64,000 bases of DNA, from positions 21,784 through 85,783 of the forward strand of contig JAGBIL010000020.1 in NCBI GenBank assembly GCA_017935025.1, read 5' to 3'. This document shows positions 1-7,434 of this stretch, in pieces. The translations under genes and the position numbers were made by a program. The stretch comes from Opitutales bacterium (GTDB lineage Bacteria; Verrucomicrobiota; Verrucomicrobiia; Opitutales; UBA953). Position 1 is the first letter of the stretch. Every line of letters begins with the position of its first letter. Under the pieces are notes generated by a model, which saw only the letters and a program-made list of their open reading frames with translations, was not told the origin of the DNA and did not search any database.

Positions 1-100
1 CAGGAAAAAATTCCGTATATTCGTAGTTTTTGATGACACGCTTCGGAACAGCCGCCGCCAACGCCGTAATTCCAACGCCTTCAAATATTAAAAATGCCAT
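1..100 (-). CDS. ketoacyl-ACP synthase III-like protein, N-terminal part only
   Basis: The reading frame starts at the ATG complementary to 98-100 and runs off the left edge. The 33 visible residues (MAFLIFEGVGITALAAAVPK, then RVIKNYEYTEFF) resemble the N-terminus of FabH/KAS III enzymes, which condense an acyl-CoA starter with malonyl-ACP or transfer acyl groups. It follows an acyl carrier protein gene by 49 bases on the same strand, which supports an acyl-transfer role in the sugar operon. The catalytic Cys-His-Asn residues lie outside the window, so the assignment is tentative. Confidence 0.55.
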   Translation of the reverse strand, partial: MAFLIFEGVGITALAAAVPKRVIKNYEYTEFFP

Positions 101-149
101 AGATTTAACCGATTAATTTTCGGGATTTTTTTTTGTTTTTGTAAAAAAT

Positions 150-380
150 TTACGCCTGCTGACGTTTAATCACGTCAACAATGTCCTGTAGCGTTTCCAG
201 AATCTTGAAGTCCTTTCCTTCGATTATGACATCGTATTCGTCATCAATCATTGCAATGACGGAAAGGAAAGCGAGCGAGCTCCATTCCGGGTACTCACGG
301 AACTTATCCGTAAGCGCAATTTCACGATCGTCTATTTCAACTGCGTCTTTGAAGTTTTCGATGAATTTTTGTGTATCCAT
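150..380 (-). CDS. acyl carrier protein
   Basis: This 76-residue acidic, helical protein has the size and pattern of an acyl carrier protein. The predicted phosphopantetheine serine is Ser35 in WSSLAFLS, where the usual DSL triad reads SSL, a variation also seen in specialised carriers. It lies 21 bases after a hexapeptide acetyltransferase and before a KAS III-like gene. It therefore probably carries an acyl group for modification of a sugar or for a small dedicated acyl pathway, and not for bulk fatty-acid synthesis. Confidence 0.75.
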   Translation of the reverse strand: MDTQKFIENFKDAVEIDDREIALTDKFREYPEWSSLAFLSVIAMIDDEYDVIIEGKDFKILETLQDIVDVIKRQQA

Positions 381-401
381 GGATAGTGTAGTTTAAGTTG
401 T

Positions 402-1064
402 TTATAATTCTGTTTTTCGGGCAGGATTGCCCGTGTAAAGAAATCCGTCTTTTGTTTTTCGCACGACAAAAGAGCCCGCCCCGATTCGGGTGTTATTTCC
501 GATTTTCACATACTGCAAAACCGCACTTCTCATCCCGAAAAAGTTTCCGTCCCCGATCTGACAACCTCCGGAAATACGGGTTTCCGGAAACATCGCGTTC
601 CCGTTCCCGATTTGAGAATCGTGCCCGACCGAGAGCGAGCCCACAGCGATATTAAAATCGCCCAGCGAAACATTACAGCTAATGCGACTTCCCCAACCGA
701 CAACATTTCCGCGCCCCACAGAGATAGATACCGGATCAAAAAACACGACATCCGGCGCTATCAAATTGGGAAAATAAATATTCGGATTTTTAATTTTTTC
801 CGGAAGCGACAAAAGCACCGCAGGTGTCGCAATCGCAACAACCACGCCAAGTTGCCGCGGGAACGCATTAAGGATGTCAATTCCGCCGAGTACTTCTCCG
901 TAAGCATTACGCGTCCCGACGGGAACGCCATCGTCGAAAAAACCGATGAGCTTCCATTGCCCTTCCGACGGATTGGCTTCATTGATTTTACGAATCAGAC
1001 ACGCAATTTCGCGCCCGAAACCGCCCGCGCCGTAAATTGCAATTTCCCGCGTTCCCGTGCTCAT
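402..1064 (-). CDS. NeuD/PglD-type sugar O- or N-acyltransferase
   Basis: This 220-residue protein starts with a nucleotide-binding-like segment (IAIYGAGGFGREIA) and continues as a left-handed beta-helix of hexapeptide repeats (for example VGRGNVVGWGSRI and IGNNTRIGAGSFV). That is the NeuD/PglD layout, enzymes that acetylate sialic acids or UDP-amino sugars. Its ATG overlaps the stop of the upstream ATP-grasp frame as ATGA, with a GAAAGGAG ribosome-binding site. The downstream acyl carrier protein makes a donor other than acetyl-CoA conceivable. Confidence 0.75.
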   Translation of the reverse strand: MSTGTREIAIYGAGGFGREIACLIRKINEANPSEGQWKLIGFFDDGVPVGTRNAYGEVLGGIDILNAFPRQLGVVVAIATPAVLLSLPEKIKNPNIYFPNLIAPDVVFFDPVSISVGRGNVVGWGSRISCNVSLGDFNIAVGSLSVGHDSQIGNGNAMFPETRISGGCQIGDGNFFGMRSAVLQYVKIGNNTRIGAGSFVVRKTKDGFLYTGNPARKTEL

Positions 1065-2230
1065 GCGGCGCTCCTTTCGTTGTGCGCAAAACGTATTGCG
1101 TTTGTATTTTTACTGTCGGACAATCCGCGAAAATCAAAACGAAAAGCATTATCACGGCGAAAACCGCAACGGAACGCCGCCGCAAACGCGACACCGCGCC
1201 TCAGTTTACAATTTTCGGGGGGGGGGATTTCGGTTAAAATGTCACACTTCGCAAAGGCAACATTCGGCTTTGCCGTAAGGAGTTCTGCTCCGACATTTTC
1301 TCCTCGGAGCCATTTCAGAATTGCCAACGGCAAATTCACACCTGCTTCCTGCGAAAACGGATATCCGCCTCCGAACCGGGGATTCAACTCCAAAACGTAA
1401 TACCGCCCGTCGCGTTCAAGAACATCGCAGTCCAAATTTGCGACGTGACGAAGCGCTTTTCCGATCTTAAATCCGATTTCGCGAATTTCGGCGTTATCCG
1501 CCGTCACCGCCTTGTCCGTTTCTCCGGCGCGCATCGCCAGTTTACGTTTCACGGAGACGGCGACCGTGTTCCCGTCTAAATCATTCATTACGTCCAAGCC
1601 GTATTCGGCATCCGTAATCGCCTGTTGGATCAATATCTCTTCTTCCCGGGCAGAAGCGGTCGACAAAATTGATCGCGCAACTTTCCGGCGAACGATTTCG
1701 TAGGTTTCGAGAAGCTCCTCCCTGTCGCGAACAAATTCAATTCCGATAGAACCCGAGCCCCAGCGCGGTTTCAAAATCAACGGAAATACAAGTTCTCCGT
1801 TATCGAGAGCGGACAACGCGTCCTGTAGCACAACAAAGGTCCTGGGGGTATTCAATCCGAGAGATTCCGCAAAACGGGCAGTCTTCAGCTTGTCGAAACA
1901 AATATCAATCACTTCCGGAGACGAAATGATGAGGCGCGTCCCGATTTTTTCAAAGCGTTCCCGCGCTGCCGCTAAAATAGGAAGTTCCAAATCGTTTAAG
2001 GAAATCAGCGCATCAATCTTGTTTTTACGGCAAATTTCTTCGACGACACCCGTATAATCTTCGGCATAAACGGCGGGAACGCGCAGCGCAACATCCGCAA
2101 ATGCAAGCGCAGGGGCGGTGAGCGACATATCCGTCGCAAAAATCTTTCCGCCGCCTACCGCGTCAAGAGCCGCCCGAAAATATTTCAGCAAATAGGCCCG
2201 CCGCCCCGCACAAGAAAAAAGTAAGTTCAT
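1061..2230 (-). CDS. ATP-grasp enzyme (carbamoyl-phosphate-synthase-like)
   Basis: This protein resembles the ATP-grasp enzymes found in surface-sugar clusters. It has an N-terminal nucleotide-binding region (FSCAGRRAYLL), a grasp segment (FPLILKPRWGSGSIGIEFV) and the C-terminal metal-binding region (LELNPRFGGGYPFS). Such enzymes ligate a carboxylate to an amine or thiol; the substrate cannot be told here. After residue ~340 (TEIPPP) the frame passes through a run of ten C and becomes an Arg/Phe-rich tail ending in ERSAA, which is the reading of the next gene's ribosome-binding site. The authentic protein probably ends near the C tract. Confidence 0.75.
   Translation of the reverse strand: MNLLFSCAGRRAYLLKYFRAALDAVGGGKIFATDMSLTAPALAFADVALRVPAVYAEDYTGVVEEICRKNKIDALISLNDLELPILAAARERFEKIGTRLIISSPEVIDICFDKLKTARFAESLGLNTPRTFVVLQDALSALDNGELVFPLILKPRWGSGSIGIEFVRDREELLETYEIVRRKVARSILSTASAREEEILIQQAITDAEYGLDVMNDLDGNTVAVSVKRKLAMRAGETDKAVTADNAEIREIGFKIGKALRHVANLDCDVLERDGRYYVLELNPRFGGGYPFSQEAGVNLPLAILKWLRGENVGAELLTAKPNVAFAKCDILTEIPPPENCKLRRGVAFAAAFRCGFRRDNAFRFDFRGLSDSKNTNAIRFAHNERSAA
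1217..1226 (-). repeat. poly-C tract (C10) near 3' end of ATP-grasp gene
   Basis: Ten consecutive C on the coding strand. With ten C the frame continues about 51 codons to an ATGA overlap with the next gene. With nine or eleven C it would stop within about five codons (PPPKIVN or PPPRKL). Long single-base runs are prone to slippage during replication. Confidence 0.9.
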
Positions 2231-2248
2231 CCTTCTGGGTTCTCCCGA

Positions 2249-3703
2249 TTAGTTTGTTCCCGCTAAAAAATTCATGACTCCGCCCGTGTGCCAGAAGAGT
2301 GCGTTCCCGCGAAAGTCGCTTTGTTCGAGTTGTTTACTCATCCCGAAAAGAGCTTTTCCGGAATAAGTCGTGTCAAAAACGATTCCCGTTTCCCGAATCG
2401 TTTTTTCCAGAAAAATTTTCATCTCGCCGGAATATTTTTCGTATCCGCCGCAAAGGAAATCCGCACAGAAACGGATTCTCCCGTTAAAAACATCCGGAGA
2501 AATACCGTGTTCGACGGCGAGCTTTTTCGTAAAATCGGAGACCGCCTGCGCCCCGCGCTCTTCCTGTCGGGCAACGGAAATTCCGATGACTTTAACGTCG
2601 CCCCACCCTACTTTTTCCAGCCCGACCAAAATTCCTGCCTGCGTGGAGCCCGTTCCCGAAGCGTGAAAAATCACGTCCGGTTTCCACGCGTTCATTTCGC
2701 CGTAGGCGTAAAGCTCGGCGACGGCATTGACGTAAGCATTCCCGCCGGGAGAGTCATGCCCGCCGCCCGTGACGTAATAAGGTCTTTTCCCGTTGCGGCG
2801 GAAGCGTTCCATTGCCGCATCCATCGCGCCGGATATCTGATCGGCTTCGACAAATTCCGCAGTTGCGCCAAACACCCGGACAAGTGCCGCGTTCCCGCCG
2901 CCGGATTCAAAGCGTTCCCGCGAGCCGTGATAAACGATGTGGCACTCCCAGCCGTTCTTCGCCGCGAGGGCTGCCATCGCACGGTTGTGGTTTGACTGTA
3001 TCCCGCCTGTCGTAACAAGAGCATCAATCCCGCAACGGAAGAATTCCCGCTCGTATTCCGCCGCCTTGCGCGCCTTGTTCCCGCCGCCGATTCCGGGGAA
3101 CAAATCGTCTCGCACGATTTTTATGTTTCGTCCGGAAAGTTTCATATCATGACAGAGGAAGAATTCCCGTTGCAGGACTTGGAAATTTTGCCCGACAATG
3201 GGGGGGGTAGAATAGATCGCGTAGCGCAAACGGTCCTTTATTTTGCCGTTATTTATCACTTCCCGCCGCAAAACGCCTTCTAATGCAAATCCGCACTTTT
3301 CGTAAACCTTACGCGCCGGAGCATTGTCCGCATTTGTGTTGAGATAGACCTTTTCCAAGCCCATTTCGGAAAAAGCGTGAGCGCACATCAGGCTTACGAC
3401 CCGGGAGCCGATGCCTCGCCCTTTTAACTCCGGGGAAACAAAAATGTAGAGCTCCGCCTTTTTGACTTCCGAATCAATATCGGTAAACCCGCCCATAGCA
3501 ACGACTTCGCCCGTTGCGTCCTCAAACGCAAAATCCGCACGCGCCGGATTTTCACACACTCGCGTAAACCATGCTTGCGTTCCCGCAAGCGTCACCGGAA
3601 GCTGAATATTTAGCGTCGCATTGATGCGAACATCGTTCATCCACGCCACGCGAATCGGCAAGTCGCGCGCTTCCAGCGCCCGAAGAGTAATCTCTCCGCT
3701 CAT
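2249..3703 (-). CDS. fusion of GNAT N-acetyltransferase and D-cysteine desulfhydrase-like PLP enzyme
   Basis: Residues 1 to ~168 are a GNAT acetyltransferase of the RimJ/PseH type (ELKGRGIGSRVVSLMCAHAF is the acetyl-CoA loop, then NAPARKVYEKCGFALEG). Residues ~188-484 are a PLP enzyme of the ACC deaminase/D-cysteine desulfhydrase family, with the cofactor lysine probably in GIGGGNKARKA and the following TGGIQSNHNR. The join lies on a run of eight C encoding STPPI. With seven or nine C the GNAT frame would stop at TGA codons beside or overlapping the internal ATG of MKLSGRNIK. It may therefore be two genes joined by slippage. Context suggests amino-sugar modification. Confidence 0.75.
   Translation of the reverse strand: MSGEITLRALEARDLPIRVAWMNDVRINATLNIQLPVTLAGTQAWFTRVCENPARADFAFEDATGEVVAMGGFTDIDSEVKKAELYIFVSPELKGRGIGSRVVSLMCAHAFSEMGLEKVYLNTNADNAPARKVYEKCGFALEGVLRREVINNGKIKDRLRYAIYSTPPIVGQNFQVLQREFFLCHDMKLSGRNIKIVRDDLFPGIGGGNKARKAAEYEREFFRCGIDALVTTGGIQSNHNRAMAALAAKNGWECHIVYHGSRERFESGGGNAALVRVFGATAEFVEADQISGAMDAAMERFRRNGKRPYYVTGGGHDSPGGNAYVNAVAELYAYGEMNAWKPDVIFHASGTGSTQAGILVGLEKVGWGDVKVIGISVARQEERGAQAVSDFTKKLAVEHGISPDVFNGRIRFCADFLCGGYEKYSGEMKIFLEKTIRETGIVFDTTYSGKALFGMSKQLEQSDFRGNALFWHTGGVMNFLAGTN
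3200..3207 (-). repeat. poly-C tract (C8) at the GNAT/PLP domain junction
   Basis: Eight C in the coding strand encode part of STPPI exactly at the boundary between the two enzyme domains. Changing the tract by one base separates the fused protein into two abutting or overlapping frames, the second starting at MKLSGRNIK. Confidence 0.85.
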
Positions 3704-4413
3704 GCGGCACTCCTTTCAAGCCCCGCACGAATTGAGACATTTTGAAACACTAACTCATTCCCGATTCGGGGGGGGGGCTGTTTAAATTTTAGGATTTTCG
3801 CGGGAACGCCGGCGACAACAGCGTTCGCGGGAACGTCTTTAATCACAACCGCTCCCGCGCCGACCAGGCAGTCTTCTCCGAGATTTTTCACTCCGGTCAT
3901 AATTGTCGCGCTGATTCCGACATAGGAAAATTTCTCTGCAACCATTGATGCCCCGAAATTAACGCCCGTAGACAAAAATGTCCCCTCTTTCAACACCGTA
4001 TGATGTGCGAGGTGAACACCCATGGAAATCATCACATAATCACGGATCTCCGCATACGGCATAATCGTGGTTCCGAGCAAAATATATACACCCTGCCCGA
4101 CTTTCACGTTCGGGGAAATAACGACGGACGGGTGGATGTAGCTCGGAGTCTCGTAACCGAGGGCACGAGCTCTTTCCAGAAATTTGACACGTAATTTGTT
4201 GTTGCCGAGCGGACAGTAAACGGCACAAATCCCGTGCGTTGCGGAAAGTGTTTCAAGCAAATCAATCTTCCCGAGCACGGGAACGCCGCGAACAGACGTT
4301 CCTTGCACTCCGTCTGCGTCATCCAAGAAGCCGACAACATCAACCCCCGCCTCCTGCAAGTACGCGAGATAAACTTCTCCGTAAGTTCCGGCGCCGATAA
4401 TTACGCTTTTCAT
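3700..4413 (-). CDS. PglD-like acetyltransferase for UDP-amino sugar
   Basis: This 237-residue protein has an N-terminal sugar-nucleotide domain (VIIGAGTYGEVYLAYL) and a C-terminal left-handed beta-helix (VGQGVYILLGTTIMPYAEI, LGEDCLVGAGAVVIKDVPAN). PglD-type enzymes acetylate the amino group that an aminotransferase puts on a UDP-sugar, as in bacillosamine synthesis. It lies 3 bases after a PglC-like transferase, itself 6 bases after the aminotransferase. Near the 3' end a run of ten C encodes QPPPR; the following ~22 codons end in ERSAA and overlap the next start (ATGA). Confidence 0.8.
   Translation of the reverse strand: MKSVIIGAGTYGEVYLAYLQEAGVDVVGFLDDADGVQGTSVRGVPVLGKIDLLETLSATHGICAVYCPLGNNKLRVKFLERARALGYETPSYIHPSVVISPNVKVGQGVYILLGTTIMPYAEIRDYVMISMGVHLAHHTVLKEGTFLSTGVNFGASMVAEKFSYVGISATIMTGVKNLGEDCLVGAGAVVIKDVPANAVVAGVPAKILKFKQPPPRIGNELVFQNVSIRAGLERSAA
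3768..3777 (-). repeat. poly-C tract (C10) near 3' end of pglD-like gene
   Basis: Ten C on the coding strand. In the ten-C state the frame runs through the ribosome-binding site to an ATGA overlap with the GNAT start. Nine C would end at PPPESGMS and eleven C at PPPPNRE. This repeats the arrangement at the end of the ATP-grasp gene. Confidence 0.9.
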
Positions 4414-4416
4414 CCC

Positions 4417-5034
4417 CTAATTACTCCCGTTAAACGGCTCTATGCCGATTTCCTTCGTTCCGCTGTTAATGTCGGCACGTTTCAAAACTTTGAGCGCCGT
4501 CAAAAACAGAATTTTTACGTCCAACCAAAACGAAACGTTATCAACGTACCAAACGTCCAACTCGAATTTTCGAGTCCATGAAATCGCGTTTCGCCCGTTA
4601 ACCTGCGCCCAACCGGTTACGCCCGGCAAAACATCGTGGCGGCGAGCCTGCTCCGGAGAATAAAGCGGGAGATAACAAACATGCAACGGACGCGGACCGA
4701 CAATCGAAATATCGCCGCGCAAAATGTTGATAAGTTGAGGAAGCTCGTCCAGGGATGTGGAACGGATAAATTTCCCGACTTTGGTGATTCTTTGCTCGTT
4801 CGGCAACAGGTTCCCGTCAGCGTCACGCTCGTCCGTCATGGACTTAAACTTGACAACTTTGAAAACCTTCCCGTTCTTACCCGGTCGGTCCTGTGTGAAA
4901 AAAATTCCCGCTCCTTTATTCGCGAAATGCAACCAAACGCAAAGCGTCAGAATCAACGGCGACGCAACAACCAGTACGCACGACGCGAGGGCAACATCAA
5001 GCACACGCTTGAAACAATCGCGATAAAGTTTCAT
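4417..5034 (-). CDS. undecaprenyl-phosphate sugar-1-phosphate transferase (PglC family)
   Basis: This 205-residue membrane protein is the right size for the single-domain initiating transferases that move a sugar-1-phosphate from a UDP-sugar to undecaprenyl phosphate. It has one N-terminal hydrophobic segment (residues ~11-33), the basic motif FFTQDRPGKNGKVFKVVKFK, SLDELPQLINILRGDISIVG and the terminal GPRPL...LPGVTGWAQVNGRN signature of the bacterial sugar transferase family. Placed between the aminotransferase and the PglD-like gene, it probably starts assembly of a glycan on the inner membrane. Confidence 0.9.
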   Translation of the reverse strand: MKLYRDCFKRVLDVALASCVLVVASPLILTLCVWLHFANKGAGIFFTQDRPGKNGKVFKVVKFKSMTDERDADGNLLPNEQRITKVGKFIRSTSLDELPQLINILRGDISIVGPRPLHVCYLPLYSPEQARRHDVLPGVTGWAQVNGRNAISWTRKFELDVWYVDNVSFWLDVKILFLTALKVLKRADINSGTKEIGIEPFNGSN

Positions 5035-5040
5035 TTGTAT

Positions 5041-6183
5041 TTAAAATTTGATGACCTCGACGACCCGGAAAATGTCTTCATCCGTGAGCGATGAGCCGGA
5101 CGGCAGGCAAAGCCCCTGAGAAAAGATTTTTTCCGATGTCCCGTTCCCGTAGAACGGGGCATCAGCGTAAACGGGCTGCATATGCATCGGCTTCCAAAGC
5201 GGACGCGTTTCAATGTTCGCAGCCTCGAATTTCCGGCGAAGCGCCTCGTAATCCATTCCGAATTTTTCCGGTTCGACAAGGATGCAGGTCAACCAGAAAC
5301 TCGAATCAAAGTCCGCTCCCGGAGACTGTTTTACCGTGATGCCCGGCGTTCCCGCAAGGAGCTTCGTGTAGAGCGCGTGAATTTCGCGACGGCGCGCGAC
5401 GTGCGCATCGAGCACCTCCATCTGTCCGCGCCCGATTCCCGCACAAATATTGCTCATGCGGTAGTTGTAACCGATTTTTTCGTGCTGGTAGTACGGACGG
5501 TTTTCGCGTGCCTGTGTGGCATAAAACTTCGTGCGAGCCGCCTCTTCCTCCGTACGGCAAATGAGCGCGCCGCCACCGGATGTCGTGATGATTTTGTTCC
5601 CGTTAAAAGAAAGTGCGGCAAATTCGCCGAAAGTTCCGCACTTACGCCCTTTGTACTCTGCGCCAAGCGCCTCAGCGGCATCTTCAAGCACGGGAATGCC
5701 GTATTTCTCTGCGACGGCACAAATTTCGTCCATTTTCGCCGGCATACCGTAAAGGTGGACGGGAACAATCGCCTTCGGGTATTTTCCGGTTTTTTCTTTG
5801 CGATCAAGAATCGCTTCTTCGAGTAAAACCGGATCCATGTTCCACGTCTCCTCCTCCGAATCGACGAACACGGGAACGCCTCCGCAGTAAACGACAGGAT
5901 TCGCGCTCGCGGCAAACGTAAAACTTTGGCAAATGACTTCGTCGCCCGCGCCCACACCGAGCTGAATCAACCCGAGATGAAGCGCCGCCGTTCCCGCGCT
6001 GAGCGCGACCGCATGACAATCCTTCCCTAAATACGCGGAAAGCGTCGCCTCAAACGCGTTAACGTTCGGCCCCAGCGGCACGACCCAATTCGTATCAAAG
6101 GCCTCTTTGATAAAGTCCTGTTCATGCCCGCCCATATGAGCTAACGAAAGCCAAATTTTCTTATCCATCTGTGTTCCGACCAT
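5041..6183 (-). CDS. DegT/DnrJ/EryC1/StrS-family sugar aminotransferase (PglE-like)
   Basis: This 380-residue PLP aminotransferase converts a keto-sugar nucleotide into an amino sugar. Family marks include LPLGPN-type start (WVVPLGPNVNAFE), SAGTAALHLGL, PVHLYGMPAKMDEI, EDAAEALGAEYKGRKCGTFG and the cofactor lysine in SFNGNKIITTSGGG. The next start, MDKKIWL (6168), is equally possible; neither has a clear ribosome-binding site. It is first in the minus-strand sugar operon. The dehydratase that would supply its substrate (PglF type) is not in the window. Confidence 0.88.
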   Translation of the reverse strand: MVGTQMDKKIWLSLAHMGGHEQDFIKEAFDTNWVVPLGPNVNAFEATLSAYLGKDCHAVALSAGTAALHLGLIQLGVGAGDEVICQSFTFAASANPVVYCGGVPVFVDSEEETWNMDPVLLEEAILDRKEKTGKYPKAIVPVHLYGMPAKMDEICAVAEKYGIPVLEDAAEALGAEYKGRKCGTFGEFAALSFNGNKIITTSGGGALICRTEEEAARTKFYATQARENRPYYQHEKIGYNYRMSNICAGIGRGQMEVLDAHVARRREIHALYTKLLAGTPGITVKQSPGADFDSSFWLTCILVEPEKFGMDYEALRRKFEAANIETRPLWKPMHMQPVYADAPFYGNGTSEKIFSQGLCLPSGSSLTDEDIFRVVEVIKF

Positions 6184-6348
6184 TATAAACGATTTCTCAC
6201 AGGATTACAAATATTTGCCGGAGATTTTCTTGTTCGGCATACCAAGACAGGGGATCTCCGGCTACGCGCTCACAAGCCGAGAGAAGAATCCCGGTCTCAA
6301 AACTTTTTCACCTTGCGACGAAAGGAAGGAAAGAGTTTCTTTTGATAC

Positions 6349-7287
6349 ATGAAAAAAACTTTGCAGGAAGCTCCGGGACTGTGCCATCGGCTAAGCTGGG
6401 ACGAGATTGATCCCGAATACCTCAAAACCATCGTAACGCTTGCGCGCGACGAAGATATCGCGGGAACGGGCCTCTGCTCCGCGATGCGACCGAAGAACGC
6501 CGGAGACCCGACGACGGAAACCACCGCTCCTGCGGGCAAAATTGCCTCCGCAAAATTTGTGGCTCGCAAAGCCTGCACACTCTCCGGGCTTCCGCTCATC
6601 CCCGTAATTCTTGAAGTTTACGGGGGAAAAGTTTCCGCAAAAATGAACGTATCCGACGGCGAAAGCGTCCCCGCAGGCACCGTAATCGGCACCATCTCCG
6701 GAGATGCCGCACAGATGCTGACGGCGGAACGTGTCATGCTCAATTTTCTCCAACGCATGAGCGGGATCGCCACACAAACGGCACGCTACGTTGCAGCTCT
6801 CGGGGATTCTCCGACGCGACTGCTCGATACGCGTAAAACAACACCCGGACACCGCGTGCTCGACAAATACGCCGTCGGCTGCGGCGGAGCGTGGAATCAT
6901 CGGATCGGGCTTTACGACCGCCTCATGCTCAAGGACAACCACCTTGCCGCCGACGAAGCTGTCGCGGGAACACGCCTCGCGGTCCTCGTACGCCAATCCC
7001 GCCGGGAGCGCCCGGATTTGCTCTGCGAAGTCGAAGTCGATTCGCTTTCTCAAATTCCTCCGGTCCTTGAAGCCGGTGCAGATATCATTCTCCTCGATAA
7101 TTTCTCCGTTGAAGATTTGAGAAAGGCGGTAGTCCTCATCGGGGATGAAGCATGGACGGAAATCAGCGGCGGTGTCTCGGTCGAAAGTTTGCCGATTCTC
7201 GGGACCGTCGGAGCTGATTTTGTTTCCTGCGGAGCCCTGACACACAATGTTCCGTGGATTGACATCGGGCTTGACTGGGACGAGTAG
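6349..7287 (+). CDS. nadC: nicotinate-nucleotide pyrophosphorylase (quinolinate phosphoribosyltransferase)
   Basis: This 312-residue enzyme makes nicotinate mononucleotide from quinolinate and PRPP in de novo NAD synthesis. Recognisable blocks are RVMLNFLQRMSGIATQTARY, LLDTRKTTPGHRVLDKYAV, GGAWNHRIGLYDRLMLKDNH, LCEVEVDSL and ISGGVSVESL. A strong purine-rich ribosome-binding site (GGAAGGAAAGAG) lies upstream of the ATG. No nadA or nadB is adjacent. A convincing terminator follows at 7319-7360. Confidence 0.95.
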   Translation: MKKTLQEAPGLCHRLSWDEIDPEYLKTIVTLARDEDIAGTGLCSAMRPKNAGDPTTETTAPAGKIASAKFVARKACTLSGLPLIPVILEVYGGKVSAKMNVSDGESVPAGTVIGTISGDAAQMLTAERVMLNFLQRMSGIATQTARYVAALGDSPTRLLDTRKTTPGHRVLDKYAVGCGGAWNHRIGLYDRLMLKDNHLAADEAVAGTRLAVLVRQSRRERPDLLCEVEVDSLSQIPPVLEAGADIILLDNFSVEDLRKAVVLIGDEAWTEISGGVSVESLPILGTVGADFVSCGALTHNVPWIDIGLDWDE

Positions 7288-7318
7288 TCAGACTGCAGAC
7301 AAAGTTTTGCCCCTTAAA

Positions 7319-7360
7319 AACGAGACAGCTCCGGAGAAACCTCCGGGGCTGTCTCGTTTT
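7319..7360 (+). terminator. rho-independent terminator after nadC
   Basis: A GC-rich inverted repeat (arms CGAGACAGC...CCGG and CCGG...GCTGTCTCG) is preceded by an A run and followed by TTTT, so it could also act on the opposite strand. Confidence 0.8.
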
Positions 7361-7378
7361 CCGATTTTTCGGGAAAAC

Positions 7379-7414
7379 AAAAAAAGCGTTCCCGCAAAGG
7401 AGAACGCTTTTTTG
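7379..7414 (-). terminator. terminator after the secretin gene
   Basis: The arms AAAAAAGCGTTC and GAACGCTTTTTT flank a 10-base loop just beyond the stop of the secretin gene. One arm contains the CGTTCCCG octamer; a further copy in the other orientation lies right beside it (7416-7424). Confidence 0.75.
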
Positions 7415-7434
7415 TCGCGGGAACGCCCCTGAGA

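Noticed and set aside
988..1194. Short frame with a hydrophobic stretch (VAVFAVIMLFVLIFADCP) after the ATP-grasp tract
   Set aside because: It overlaps the junction and the start of the NeuD-like gene, has no convincing ribosome-binding site and its end is the shadow of the next gene.
6217..6262. 9-bp inverted repeat GCCGGAGAT/ATCTCCGGC in front of the sugar operon
   Set aside because: The 28-base spacer and lack of further support make an operator or terminator claim too weak.
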